A stretch of DNA of 64,000 bases from Bacillota bacterium (GTDB lineage: Bacteria > Bacillota > Clostridia > Acetivibrionales > JAEZXR01), in the NCBI GenBank assembly GCA_023419605.1, contig JAEZXR010000114.1, positions 1-64,000 on the forward strand, written 5' to 3'. The position numbers and the translations under genes were made by a program. The notes beneath the pieces were generated by a model. It searched no databases. It saw only the letters and a list, made by a program, of their open reading frames with translations, and was not told the DNA's origin. Position 1 is the first letter of the stretch. The number at the start of each line of letters is the position of its first letter. Below, in pieces: positions 18,224 to 26,931 of this stretch.

Positions 18224-19060
18224 CTACATCTTGACGGAGCCTTGTGTAAAGCCGTTGTACAGGTGCTTTTGCAATGACAGAAAAACAATGAGTGTGGGGA
18301 TGATGGCCAGGATGATCAATGCGCAAATTATTTCCCAGTGAGCCCCGTAGGGACCGATAAAGTTGAAAAGGGCCGTTGATACGACCTTGAGCTCCTTTTT
18401 GGGCATGTAGAGAAAGGGGGTGTAAAAGTCATTATAGATGGCGATGCCCTTAATAATAAACACTGTGGAAATAGCGGGCCTGAGCAAAGGCAGTATGATT
18501 TTGCCGTAGATGGTGAAATAGGATGCGCCATCCAGCATGGCGGACTCGTCCAGTGCCATGGAGATATTGGCGATAAACTGGATGAATATGTAGATGGCCA
18601 CAATATCCGTCCCCATATAGAGAAGAATAGCCGCCATCCGGGTATTGAACAGTCCCAGGGACTGGATGATTTTAAAAGTGGAGACCTGTGTGGTAACACC
18701 GGGGATAAGAGTAGCGAACAAAAAAGCGGCCAGAATGCAGCTGCGTCCTTTAAACTGGAAGCGGCTCAATACATAGGCTACCATTGTACCGATGAGGATT
18801 GCACCTGCAACGGAGGCCACCAGGATAATGCTTGTGTTCAGAAATCCGGTCAGCATACCTCCGTCTACGATGGCACGTCTGAAATTGGCAAAGTTGAAAA
18901 GGTTCTCCGGCAATGCCAAAGGGCTGGTTTTCGCATATTCCTGCTCCGTTTTGAAGGCTGCAAAAAACACCACGAGAATGGGCAGGATGGCGACGATGGC
19001 TCCGGCCACCAGTGAAAAGTATTTTAGCAGAATAAAAGGAAGAGAATGATTCTTCTGCAT
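18224..19060 (-). CDS. Sugar ABC transporter permease, MalG/CUT1 type
   Basis: Inner-membrane permease of 278 residues with about six hydrophobic segments. The coupling-helix EAA motif reads DESAMLDGASYFTIYGKIILPL near residue 180. It starts three bases after the partner permease stop, so the two are translationally coupled, and it precedes the GH130 gene by 62 bases. No ATPase is encoded here; CUT1 systems of Firmicutes often share a distant MsmX-type ATPase. It should form a heterodimer with the upstream permease to import a mannose-containing oligosaccharide. Confidence 0.88.
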   Translation of the reverse strand: MQKNHSLPFILLKYFSLVAGAIVAILPILVVFFAAFKTEQEYAKTSPLALPENLFNFANFRRAIVDGGMLTGFLNTSIILVASVAGAILIGTMVAYVLSRFQFKGRSCILAAFLFATLIPGVTTQVSTFKIIQSLGLFNTRMAAILLYMGTDIVAIYIFIQFIANISMALDESAMLDGASYFTIYGKIILPLLRPAISTVFIIKGIAIYNDFYTPFLYMPKKELKVVSTALFNFIGPYGAHWEIICALIILAIIPTLIVFLSLQKHLYNGFTQGSVKM

Positions 19061-19062
19061 TT

Positions 19063-19941
19063 CTACACCTCCTTTTCACGAAAGAGCTTTTTTTGAACCA
19101 GTGTTACGAGAATTACGATGAAAAGCAAAACCGTAGCCATTGCCGAGGCCAGGCCAAACTTTTGGTTTTTGAAGGCCATGTCGACGGTTTGGACCACAAA
19201 AGTCATACTTCCATTGCCCCCATGGGTCATGACGTAGGGAATTTCGAATACGCTGATGGAGCCGCTGATGGCCAATATCAGGTTTAACTCGATAATTCTG
19301 CGTATGGAGGGCAGTATAATATACCGGAACTGGTGCCAATGATTGGCACCATCGATTTCCGCCGCTTCGTAAAGTTCGGATGAAACCGACTGGATGGAGC
19401 CCAGAAAAAGAATGAAGGCATATCCCATATACCGCCATACGGAAACGCCGGCAAGGGCCCAATTGATGATGTCCGGATTTCTCAACCACAGCTGGACATG
19501 GTTGCCCAGTCCCACCCAACGCAGTATGTGGTCCAGAGTACCGTCCGGCCGGAAGAAATAAAGAAAGATGAAGGAGATTGCCACGCCATTCAATAAATAA
19601 GGGAAGAAGAGGACTCCTTTAAAAAAGTTCCGTCCTTTGCTTTTAAAGCTTAAAAGAGTTGCAAAGTATAAGGCCAGCAGGAGCTGTACAAAGGAACCGG
19701 CGAAGTAGTACAGGCTGACCTTGAATACCGAAAACAACTCCGGCCTCGTAAATAATTCAATGTAGTTTTGAAGTCCGATAAACTTCATGTTCTTTGAATA
19801 CCCGTTCCAGCTATGAATACTGTACCACAGCATATTCAACAGCGGCAGGTAGGAGAAAATCAGTAATAACGCAAGGGGAAGAAAAAGAAAGGTGACAATC
19901 AGGATTCTTTTTTGTGTACCGTAGCTGAGCTTTGAAAACAT
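19063..19941 (-). CDS. Sugar ABC transporter permease, MalF/CUT1 type
   Basis: Inner-membrane permease of 293 residues with six membrane segments and the EAA motif ELYEAAEIDGANHWHQF. The open frame extends far upstream, but ATG at 19941 has GGAGG at the right spacing and gives the usual short cytoplasmic N-terminus (MFSKLSYGTQKRILI). It is the middle gene between the solute-binding protein and the MalG-type permease. A strong stem-loop lies in the 150-base gap after the binding-protein gene. Confidence 0.88.
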   Translation of the reverse strand: MFSKLSYGTQKRILIVTFLFLPLALLLIFSYLPLLNMLWYSIHSWNGYSKNMKFIGLQNYIELFTRPELFSVFKVSLYYFAGSFVQLLLALYFATLLSFKSKGRNFFKGVLFFPYLLNGVAISFIFLYFFRPDGTLDHILRWVGLGNHVQLWLRNPDIINWALAGVSVWRYMGYAFILFLGSIQSVSSELYEAAEIDGANHWHQFRYIILPSIRRIIELNLILAISGSISVFEIPYVMTHGGNGSMTFVVQTVDMAFKNQKFGLASAMATVLLFIVILVTLVQKKLFREKEV

Positions 19942-20018
19942 TCCCGTACCTCCATTCCAGCAGGAATTACAATTCATTATGGATCCATGGATGACAGCCG
20001 TTATTCCGGCAATAGTAA

Positions 20019-20055
20019 AGAATAAGGGAAAGTGAAAAGGTCTTTCCCTTATTCT
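20019..20055 (-). promoter_or_regulatory. Intercistronic stem-loop after the solute-binding protein gene
   Basis: A perfect 14-bp stem (AGAATAAGGGAAAG / CTTTCCCTTATTCT) with a 9-base loop and only a weak T stretch. Its position between binding-protein and permease genes matches stem-loops that stabilise the 5' mRNA segment and raise binding-protein levels relative to permeases, as known for malE-malF. The function here is inferred. Confidence 0.7.
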
Positions 20056-20093
20056 AAGGAACTTTCTCCTTCCAAAAGCGGAAAGAGAAACTA

Positions 20094-21437
20094 TTATTTT
20101 ACAACAGCCTTTCTTCCTTTTGCCCATTTGGCGTTCAAGTCTTTCATGATATCATCGTAGGATTCTTTCCGGTTTCCCAGGGCAGCTTCAATAATGCGCT
20201 TCTTAAAGGTGGATTGCCATAACCCTACTTCAGATTCCTTGTCGATCTTGTCTACAAGACCGTCTTCACCGGCAGGCGCAGGATTGTTGGTAATAAGTAC
20301 GGCTCCAAGGTCCTGGAAAGCCTTTAAAGCATCCGGAAGAGGAGAGCCTTTGAGGGTGGAGATGGCACCCAGATCTTTTGCATAGGTGGTTTCATTGAGG
20401 AAGAAGTCCAGCCATGCTCTTGCAGCTTCCTTGTTTTTACTGTTCTTATTGATGCCGATATTCTTATCACCGCCGGAACCGGCATAAATCTTGCCGTCCT
20501 TGTTTGTATAGGGGAAGGGCATATAGCCGATATCAGCAGGATTGGCAGCCTTCTCCTTGATTTGGCTGATGGCCCAGGAGCCCAGTACCATGGTGGCAAT
20601 TTCGCCATTTGCCATCCGGGGCTTGGAGGATTCCCAATCAGTAGTTAACGGGTCCTGCTCTACCAGCTTTTCCTTCACGGCGTCGTACATGAGCTTGTAA
20701 ACGATATAGTGGGGTTTGCCGGGTGAAAAAGGATCATCCATATGGGCCAGGCTATTTACATAATCAGGATTGCCTGCTACGGAGGTTCTATGGTCTTCCC
20801 ATTGCTGCATGGGCCAGTCGGCAGCATAGTTGGTGTACATGGGTATGGCTTTTGTTTTCTCCTTGACGGACTTTAATGCAGAAATGAATTCATCCGGGGT
20901 TGCAGGGAGTTTTGTAATACCGGCATCTGAAAATACCTTTTTGTTGTAGACAATACCGAAAGCGTTACCGCAGGTGGGAATACCGAAAACATCTTCTCCA
21001 AGGGACCGGCCGGTCCGGATCCACATATACTTCTTTTCCAATTCGGTGGCAGAGCCCAGACGCTCATAGAAATTGGGGAGGTCCACTTTATTCACTTCGT
21101 CCGACACGATTAGCGCATCCCCATAGTCATTGGAGTTCAAACGAATCTTCATCTGTCCTTCATAATCGGACATTGTCTCCGTTTTTACTTTGATATCGGG
21201 GTATTTTTCATTGAACTTTGCTATGTAGCCCTTCATCAAGGTACCGTCAATATCTGTACGATGATGGATAAAAGTGATTTCACCTTTTAGTGTGGTTTTT
21301 CCGGGCGTGGAGGCCGGGCTGGCAGAAGCGGCGTTTCCCGGCTGGGCAGGCTCCTTGCCTGAGCTGCCACAGCCAGCGAGTGTTGGAAATACTATGGCTG
21401 CAGCCAAGGCCATGGATAAGATTCTTTTTTTTATCAT
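20094..21437 (-). CDS. Sugar ABC transporter solute-binding lipoprotein
   Basis: Family 1 extracellular solute-binding protein of 447 residues. The signal peptide ends in the lipobox LAGC, so the mature protein is anchored by a lipidated cysteine near residue 22. A Ser/Ala/Pro-rich linker follows, then the periplasmic-binding fold (GEITFIHHRTD, YADWPMQQWE, MVLGSWAISQIKE). It is the first gene of the importer-GH130 unit. The leader contains a TTATCGATTA site that resembles a palindrome upstream of the adjacent lacI-type gene, suggesting repression by that regulator. The substrate is probably a mannoside, judged only from the linked GH130. Confidence 0.9.
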   Translation of the reverse strand: MIKKRILSMALAAAIVFPTLAGCGSSGKEPAQPGNAASASPASTPGKTTLKGEITFIHHRTDIDGTLMKGYIAKFNEKYPDIKVKTETMSDYEGQMKIRLNSNDYGDALIVSDEVNKVDLPNFYERLGSATELEKKYMWIRTGRSLGEDVFGIPTCGNAFGIVYNKKVFSDAGITKLPATPDEFISALKSVKEKTKAIPMYTNYAADWPMQQWEDHRTSVAGNPDYVNSLAHMDDPFSPGKPHYIVYKLMYDAVKEKLVEQDPLTTDWESSKPRMANGEIATMVLGSWAISQIKEKAANPADIGYMPFPYTNKDGKIYAGSGGDKNIGINKNSKNKEAARAWLDFFLNETTYAKDLGAISTLKGSPLPDALKAFQDLGAVLITNNPAPAGEDGLVDKIDKESEVGLWQSTFKKRIIEAALGNRKESYDDIMKDLNAKWAKGRKAVVK

Positions 21438-21471
21438 TATCTTGTCCCCCTTAAATTAATTTAATTTTAGG

Positions 21472-21481
21472 TTATCGATTA
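21472..21481. promoter_or_regulatory. Candidate LacI-family operator upstream of the importer operon
   Basis: TTATCGATTA, 35 bases before the binding-protein start. It differs in one base from the perfect palindrome TTATCGATAA at 22922. CpG-centred even palindromes are typical LacI-family operators; assignment to the neighbouring regulator is inferred. Confidence 0.4.
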
Positions 21482-21658
21482 GCTAAATTTTATCGTATTT
21501 AAAAAAGGAAGTCAATACAATAGTGACCTTTTGTGGATAAAATTTCAAAAAAATATGTGCATACTGCACAATTTTTACTCGGAGAAAGAAGAAAACTTGT
21601 AGAAGTTTGATAGATGGGAGGCAGATAAAAAGGGGCTGGAAAGGCATTACACCGGAAA

Positions 21659-22678
21659 CTATGTAGTTTCCGGTGTAATGTTCTTTACGGAATCCCGATA
21701 TAAAATTTTTTCCTTTATGAATATCCTTCCGTAGCGTTTGTTTTCTTTACGGATTTTATTGATGATAAACTTGATGGCTGTCTTGGACATTTCCTCCACA
21801 TCCACCACCATGGTTGTCAGCTGAGGGGTTGAAACGGTGGAATATATGCTGTTATCAAAGCTCACTACCGAAATGTCCTCAGGTACACGATAGCCCTTGT
21901 CCTTCAGATGGAGAATAAAGTTATAGGCAAGCTCGTCATTATTACAAACGAAGGCTGTGGGCATCCTTTCGGGAAGCGCTATTTTAATGAATCGTCCATC
22001 CTTGTCCCGGTCGTTAATAACATAGTCTTGCTCAAGCCGGATTTTATTTGCCAGAAGTGCCTTGCAGTACCCTAAAAAGCGGTCCTGGATGCTGCTGGTA
22101 GCGTAAATGTCTCCAATAAAGGCAATATCCTTATGACCGTTTTTAATCAGATAGCTGGTGATTTCGTAAGAAGCATAAAAGTTATCCGATACCACGGAAT
22201 CTACATCGACACGTTCATCGTAAAAGTCGAGAAATACAATGGGTACATCGGCCTGTTGGAGTGTTTGGATATATTCGATGCTGATCTGACCCAGGACGAT
22301 TAAGCCATCGACCTTTTTTTCAAAATAGGCTCTTGGCAGCACCAATTGATCTTCGTCTTCCGCACTCAATACCTGTAGGATGCTGTAGTACTGGTACTCC
22401 TCCAGCAATTTCGAAATATGCTGGTAGAAAAAGGGGTAGAAGGATTGCGTGTTGCCTACAAACCGTTCCGGAACCATAATCCCTATATTATAGGAATAGC
22501 CGTCCTTCATGGACCGGGCTACTGTATTGAGGCGATAGCCCATTTCTTCAGCCATCTTCGTAATTTTGCTTCTAAGTTCTTCGCTGACACCATCCTTATC
22601 GCTAAGGGCCTTTGACACCGTTACCACGCTGATGTCCAGTCTGTCTGCGATATCTTTCATGGTTATGCCTTTTTTCAT
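21659..22678 (-). CDS. LacI-family transcriptional regulator
   Basis: DNA-binding sugar sensor of 339 residues. The N-terminal helix-turn-helix with hinge helix is canonical (MKDIADRLDISVVTVSKALS), followed by a periplasmic-binding-like effector domain with typical strands (YNIGIMVPERF, DGLIVLGQIS, VVSFDNSIYSTVSTPQLTT). It lies just upstream of the mannoside importer operon on the same strand, separated by ~220 bases with its own leader. It most likely represses that operon until a mannoside-derived effector binds. A long inverted repeat and a TTATCGATAA palindrome lie in its own upstream region. Confidence 0.92.
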   Translation of the reverse strand: MKKGITMKDIADRLDISVVTVSKALSDKDGVSEELRSKITKMAEEMGYRLNTVARSMKDGYSYNIGIMVPERFVGNTQSFYPFFYQHISKLLEEYQYYSILQVLSAEDEDQLVLPRAYFEKKVDGLIVLGQISIEYIQTLQQADVPIVFLDFYDERVDVDSVVSDNFYASYEITSYLIKNGHKDIAFIGDIYATSSIQDRFLGYCKALLANKIRLEQDYVINDRDKDGRFIKIALPERMPTAFVCNNDELAYNFILHLKDKGYRVPEDISVVSFDNSIYSTVSTPQLTTMVVDVEEMSKTAIKFIINKIRKENKRYGRIFIKEKILYRDSVKNITPETT

Positions 22679-22744
22679 GATGATACTCCTATAGTAAATA
22701 ATAATCCTATGAGAGGATTGCTGTTATTCATTTAATCCTTCCCT

Positions 22745-22840
22745 TTTATATAAAGCAATAAAGAATTTATATGGAGAATATAATTTCTGTAAGCAATTCT
22801 ATTCTTCATGCGTGTAAATTCTTTATTGCTGCCTATATAA
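22745..22840. repeat. Long inverted repeat upstream of the lacI-type gene
   Basis: Arms 22754-22769 and 22815-22830 are a perfect 16-base inverted repeat (AGCAATAAAGAATTTA / TAAATTCTTTATTGCT). With a 2-base gap it extends through flanking TTATATA. The 45-base centre is AT-rich. It could be a transcript hairpin, a paired regulator site or a very small mobile element. Confidence 0.65.
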
Positions 22841-22921
22841 TTTCGGAAGAAAATAAAGAACCCTTAAATTTATAATTAATTTTACAAGGGCGGTAAATAC
22901 TTGTCAACACATAACTTAAAG

Positions 22922-22931
22922 TTATCGATAA
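22922..22931. promoter_or_regulatory. Candidate LacI-family operator (TTATCGATAA)
   Basis: Perfect 10-base palindrome ~245 bases upstream of the lacI-type start, matching in 9 of 10 bases the site in the importer leader at 21472. It may serve autoregulation or looping. Confidence 0.35.
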
Positions 22932-22998
22932 AGTGGGAATTTTATTGAAAATCGTAAAAAAAAGGGTGATTTGTAAAAGATATGCCCGGTATTTTCAT

Positions 22999-23034
22999 AA
23001 ATGGATAAATACAAGTAAATGGATAAATACAAGA
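22999..23034 (+). repeat. 18-bp tandem duplication
   Basis: AAATGGATAAATACAAG(T/A) occurs twice head to tail in the non-coding region between the lacI-type gene and the GNAT remnant. It probably arose by replication slippage. Confidence 0.75.
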
Positions 23035-23118
23035 AGGTTTTCGTATGTTATAAGGAAAGAGGGAGATATGCATCAAGAAAAGGATTTTACAGGGAAGGAA
23101 TTGGATTTCCCTCATATA

Positions 23119-23424
23119 TTAAACTGGGTGTTTTCTCCCGGAGGAAATTCGATGTGAGGAAATACCTGCCAGAAGATTGCGCAGGGAAGAAGCGATCAGG
23201 TGGTCTGGATATCCCGGATGAACAGCTGTAAATGTAGTACCGTTGCCAGCGGATACAGGACCGAGCAGAACAGCCACCAGCTGCTTTTCGCACCGGAGCA
23301 CCGTAAAATCAAACAGGTTTTTCTCCACTTGCTCCGGGCTCCATGGGTAGCCCTCTGCCACAAGAAGGTCGTAAATCTCTTCCAGGTCTTCCCTGCGGGC
23401 AGTTCCAATGGAAATATCCTTCAT
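23119..23424 (-). pseudogene. GNAT acetyltransferase-like fragment
   Basis: A 101-residue reading frame that begins like a GNAT N-acetyltransferase (ISIGTARREDLEEIYDLLVAEG, SPEQVEKNLFDFTVLRCEKQ). Where the acetyl-CoA loop R/QxxGxG/A should be, it reads VHPGYPDHLIASSLRNLL and ends soon after, well short of the usual ~150 residues. ATG at 23424 has GGAGAGGGGG upstream, so it may still be translated. It is transcribed away from the LysR gene. It is probably a decaying gene; a short accessory protein cannot be excluded. Confidence 0.55.
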
Positions 23425-23574
23425 GGCCATCCCCCTCTCCATTTTCACAACAATTGAGGCTTCCGCATTTATTGCTGGAAAATAATATAAGAGTATGATA
23501 GCATAAGAAAATAAATTAGTAAAATTGATAAATTTAATTATAATAATCAAGAAAATCGATAGGATGTGAGGTCT

Positions 23575-24456
23575 ATGGAATTCCGCCAATTAAATACCTT
23601 TGTAACGGTAGCAAAGCTGAATAATTTCACACAGGCAGCCGACCAGCTGGGTTATGCACAATCTTCCGTTACCTCGCAGATACAGCTGCTGGAAAAGGAA
23701 CTGGGAGTCCGGCTCTTTGAAAGAATAGGAAAAAGCATTTCCCTTACTCCCCAGGGAGAAAAACTCCTTGTCTATGCAAAGCAGATTCTGAAACTGTGTG
23801 ATGAAGCCAAAAATGTCGTCACTGCATCGGACCTTCTCCGGGGGACCTTGACCATCGGCTCCATTGAGTCTTTGTGTGCAGTCCAGCTGCCGCAGTTGTT
23901 TAAGGAATATCATAAACGGTATCCGGAAGTGGAGATCATTTTAAAGATGGGAAACTGCAATGAATTCAAGGCCTTGCTGCAGGAAAACCAGATCGATGTG
24001 GCGTTTTTTCTGGATCAGAAGCTGTGTGTTCCCGAATTGGCTTCCGAAATGGAGCGGTCGGAGCCCTTATGTATACTGACTGCGCCGGAACACCCTTTGA
24101 CGCGGAAGCATGAGGTTTATCCGAAGGACCTGGATGGTTATCCGCTCATTCTTACGGAAACAGGATGCAGCTACCGTACTCTTTTCTTAAAAACTCTAGC
24201 CGAATCCGGTATAACACCCAAATCCATTCTGGAGGCCGGCAGTATTCAAACCATCAAGCAGCTGACCATGAGCGGACTGGGGGTTACACTGCTTCCCAGA
24301 GCGGCTGTTGAAGAGGAGCTGGAGCGAAAACAGTTGATAGAACTTGCCTGGGTGGGTCCGCCTTTTAAAATGCTGACCCAGGTGGTGTATCACAAGGATA
24401 AATGGATTTCGCCGGCATTAAGGGCATTTCTTGACCTGAGCAAGGAAATGCTGTAA
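23575..24456 (+). CDS. LysR-family transcriptional regulator
   Basis: LysR-type regulator of 293 residues. The N-terminal winged helix-turn-helix is clear (MEFRQLNTFVTVAKLNNFTQ then AADQLGYAQSSVTSQIQLLE), followed by a two-lobed inducer-binding domain. ATG at 23575 is preferred over 23566 because GTGAGG lies five bases upstream. LysR genes often control a divergent neighbour; here that is the truncated GNAT reading frame, so the original target may be lost. A stem-loop without a T-run follows the stop. Effector and regulon are unknown. Confidence 0.9.
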   Translation: MEFRQLNTFVTVAKLNNFTQAADQLGYAQSSVTSQIQLLEKELGVRLFERIGKSISLTPQGEKLLVYAKQILKLCDEAKNVVTASDLLRGTLTIGSIESLCAVQLPQLFKEYHKRYPEVEIILKMGNCNEFKALLQENQIDVAFFLDQKLCVPELASEMERSEPLCILTAPEHPLTRKHEVYPKDLDGYPLILTETGCSYRTLFLKTLAESGITPKSILEAGSIQTIKQLTMSGLGVTLLPRAAVEEELERKQLIELAWVGPPFKMLTQVVYHKDKWISPALRAFLDLSKEML

Positions 24457-24483
24457 TAGATTCCGGTATATTCCAGATATGTT

Positions 24484-24518
24484 CACAGGCAGGGCTCATG
24501 CTTTGAACCCTGCCTGTG
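24484..24518 (+). terminator. Stem-loop after the LysR gene
   Basis: A perfect 11-bp stem CACAGGCAGGG / CCCTGCCTGTG with a 13-base loop. No U-tract follows, so it may be a weak terminator or an mRNA end-stabiliser. Confidence 0.5.
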
Positions 24519-24552
24519 GAATAGAATGCTAGTCCATTATCCTATTGCTTTT

Positions 24553-24739
24553 AATTATAACGAGGCATAAGATGGGCCCCCGCCCCACCTCTATAGGTGG
24601 CGGGTACCGATTAAATTTAACAGGCGGGGAGCATATCTCCTACCTCGTTGAAACGGACTGGTCGTAAGCAAAGCTTACTGCTCGCCCATGCAGCCTGGGT
24701 GTGTTGCAAATGCTGTGCATTTGCTTCCGTTGTTATAAT
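24553..24739. mobile_element. Candidate 187-bp inverted-repeat element
   Basis: The segment is bounded by imperfect inverted repeats (ATTATAAC-A-GG at each end) and packed with hairpins: AACGAGG...CCTCGTT arms enclosing CCCCGCC/GGCGGGG and CCACCT/AGGTGG, then GTAAGCAAAGCTTAC and GCAAATGC/GCATTTGC. GC-rich stems with a GTTGAAACGG block recall the right ends of IS200/IS605-TnpB elements, but no transposase or TnpB frame is present. It could be a MITE, an IS remnant or a structured RNA. Confidence 0.4.
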
Positions 24740-24754
24740 GCAGCCGGAAGAATT

Positions 24755-25342
24755 TTATTCGAATAAGGATAGGGAGAAATCCATGAAAAAGCCTTGTGGA
24801 TGGTCACAAACCGGGCATACTTTCAAGGCTTCCTTACCTACATGAATATGGCCGCAGTTAGTACAAATCCATTTTATTTCCTGGTCTTTCTTAAACAAGG
24901 TTCCTGATTCCAGCTCTGTTGCATATCTGTTAAACCGGTCTCCGTGTGTTTTTTCTATCTCCGCCACCTTATAAAATGTGTTGGCGATAGGAGCGAAGCC
25001 TTCTTCTTTTGCGATATCTCCAAAGGTTTTATATACCGTCTCCCATTCTTCGTACTCATTATGATGCGCAGCTTTCAGCAATGGAAGCGTTGTATCGTAT
25101 AAATCGATGGGGTATCCGGCGTCGATTTCCAAATTGGTGCCGGCAAATTCCTTAAGTTTTTTGATATACAGCTGTGCATGCTCCCGTTCCTGGTTTGCCG
25201 TATAATAGAATAAATTTTCTATTATATAGAGGCCTTCCTTTTTGGCAACGCCGGCAGACATTATGTACCTGTTCATTGCCTGGCTTTCACCTGCAAATGC
25301 CCGCAAAAGATTATACTTTGTTTTACTGTCTTTTAATTCCAT
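24755..25342 (-). CDS. rbr: Rubrerythrin
   Basis: Cytoplasmic non-heme iron peroxidase of anaerobes, 195 residues. The N-terminal four-helix bundle carries the diiron ligands (FAGESQAMNRY, NQEREHAQLY, EIEKTHGDRFNRY). The C-terminal rubredoxin-like site is formed by CTNCGHIH and CPVCDHPQGF. It reduces hydrogen peroxide, drawing electrons through rubredoxin or related carriers. GAAAGGTGATCC precedes the ATG. Single-gene unit. It marks an oxygen-sensitive lifestyle. The family call is firm. Confidence 0.95.
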   Translation of the reverse strand: MELKDSKTKYNLLRAFAGESQAMNRYIMSAGVAKKEGLYIIENLFYYTANQEREHAQLYIKKLKEFAGTNLEIDAGYPIDLYDTTLPLLKAAHHNEYEEWETVYKTFGDIAKEEGFAPIANTFYKVAEIEKTHGDRFNRYATELESGTLFKKDQEIKWICTNCGHIHVGKEALKVCPVCDHPQGFFMDFSLSLFE

Positions 25343-25533
25343 AGGATCACCTTTCTACTAATTATTTTACAATTATTAGTATTTCAAAGGAACTTGGAAA
25401 ATATTCTTTAAAATGGTATATTGGCAGAAATACAGAAAAATAGTACGGCATAAATGAAGGTTCATTAAGAAAGGGGCAACACTGTGTCTGTTCGAAGTGA
25501 AGGTCTCATCGTGGAGAACCGGGTAGGAGGCAC

Positions 25534-25577
25534 AAAGAGAGAGCCTCCCGTATATTCCATGAGGAGGCTCTCTCTTT
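25534..25577. terminator. Bidirectional terminator between GH105 and rubrerythrin regions
   Basis: A perfect 15-bp stem AAAGAGAGAGCCTCC / GGAGGCTCTCTCTTT. It ends the minus-strand GH105 gene just upstream. Confidence 0.85.
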
Positions 25578-25593
25578 ATACTTGCAGCCTTAC

Positions 25594-26688
25594 CTACTCT
25601 GCGAGGCTCATTTCCACACACATCAGAATGAAAGCGCCTGCACCGTGAAGGTCGTTTTCGCTCCGGGGACGGGCGATATAATGGGCATAGTCACCGATTC
25701 CCGTACCGATGCAGATGTCTCCGATAATGACTCCACCCTTTTCGTCATACCCAAGCCGGTCGATAATTCCCTGGTAGCCCTTCCAAGCATGCTGGAGATA
25801 GCTCTTTTCCAGGTAGCCCTTTCGAACCGCCTTTGCCAGAGAATAAACGAAGAGGCAGGAGCAGGAGGTTTCCAGCCAATTATCCGGAAGGTTTCCTTTA
25901 TCCATCACCTGGTACCATAATCCGCTTTCTTCGTCCTGGAAGCGGAGCACTGCACCCAGAAGATCTTTTAGGATTTGCTCCAACTGTGCCTTGTTTTCAT
26001 GGTTCTCCGGCAGATGATCGAAAATATCCAGAAGGGCCACAGTATACCAGCCAACAGCTCTGCCCCAGATTTCCGGCGCTTTTCCTGTTTCGGGATCTGC
26101 CCAGGCGACCTGCCTGCTTTCATCCCAGCCGTGACGAAGCAGTCCGGTTTTTTCGTCCAGCGTGTGTTTCGCCATCAGCAGGGCCTGGTATGTCACCATA
26201 TCAAAGTATTCGGGTTCATTAAACATATGGCCGAACTCCACGGCAATAGGGCCTCCCATAAAAAGTCCATCCAGCCACATCTGATTCGGGTACCGGGTTT
26301 TATGCCAGAAGCCGCCCTCGGCATTTTTCTTCCATGAACGCAATAAAGGAACCAAGGTATACAATGCTTTCCTATACCGTTCGTCGCCGGTCTTTCCGTA
26401 AAGGTTGAACAGGAGGATACCGGGCTGAATGTCATCCAGTTCCTCCGGATTATAATGCCGGATGCTGCCGTCCAGCAAAATCTGACTGTCTACGTAGGCC
26501 TTGAGGTATTCGTAATATTCATTTTTGCCGTTCTCTTTCCAGCAGCGTTCCATACCCAGTAAAAATACGCCCTGATGATAATGCCACCGGTCCACCGGAG
26601 GCAATGCTTCCGGTGCAAACTTTCCCATAAGGGCATTGCAAGCTTGTTCGGCATAGAAGAGGGGGGATTGTGTTTCATTATGAATCAT
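25594..26688 (-). CDS. GH105 unsaturated rhamnogalacturonyl hydrolase
   Basis: Intracellular GH88/GH105 (YteR/YesR-like) enzyme of 364 residues. It hydrolyses the 4,5-unsaturated galacturonyl residue from oligosaccharides made by rhamnogalacturonan or pectin lyases. The (alpha/alpha)6 barrel signatures are present, including RWHYHQG, the catalytic Asp140 in NQMWLDGLFMGGP, GHGWDES-like RHGWDESRQVAWADP, and WGRAVGWYTVALLD. No signal peptide, consistent with cytoplasmic action on imported disaccharides. It is divergent from an AraC regulator across a 240-base region, the usual arrangement for an inducible pair. No transporter is adjacent. Confidence 0.9.
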   Translation of the reverse strand: MIHNETQSPLFYAEQACNALMGKFAPEALPPVDRWHYHQGVFLLGMERCWKENGKNEYYEYLKAYVDSQILLDGSIRHYNPEELDDIQPGILLFNLYGKTGDERYRKALYTLVPLLRSWKKNAEGGFWHKTRYPNQMWLDGLFMGGPIAVEFGHMFNEPEYFDMVTYQALLMAKHTLDEKTGLLRHGWDESRQVAWADPETGKAPEIWGRAVGWYTVALLDIFDHLPENHENKAQLEQILKDLLGAVLRFQDEESGLWYQVMDKGNLPDNWLETSCSCLFVYSLAKAVRKGYLEKSYLQHAWKGYQGIIDRLGYDEKGGVIIGDICIGTGIGDYAHYIARPRSENDLHGAGAFILMCVEMSLAE

Positions 26689-26931
26689 AACTTTTCACTC
26701 CTTTTGAAATGTAGGTACGTTTGTAGAGGATACGTTTGTTGCTTTTATCATAACATAAGAATATGTACATAATTTGCGAATATTGATTTATTCTTCTTAT
26801 ATCTTGCTTTATGTGCATAAAACCTGTAGGATAGAAGAATGAAGGAATGCAGAATGAAATAAGGTAACCCTTGGGTTTACCGCATTTCAATATTCCGCAA
26901 CGGTCTGTCAAAGGGAGGTGTGAATCGGGCG

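Noticed and set aside
22933..23157. 74-residue frame downstream of TTATCGATAA
   Set aside because: Starts in an AT-rich, duplicated region, has no good ribosome site at its first ATG and no resemblance; a 29-residue version from 23068 has a ribosome site but nothing else to support it.
24553..24739. CRISPR or tandem repeat array
   Set aside because: Hairpins are all different and there is no regular repeat-spacer spacing.
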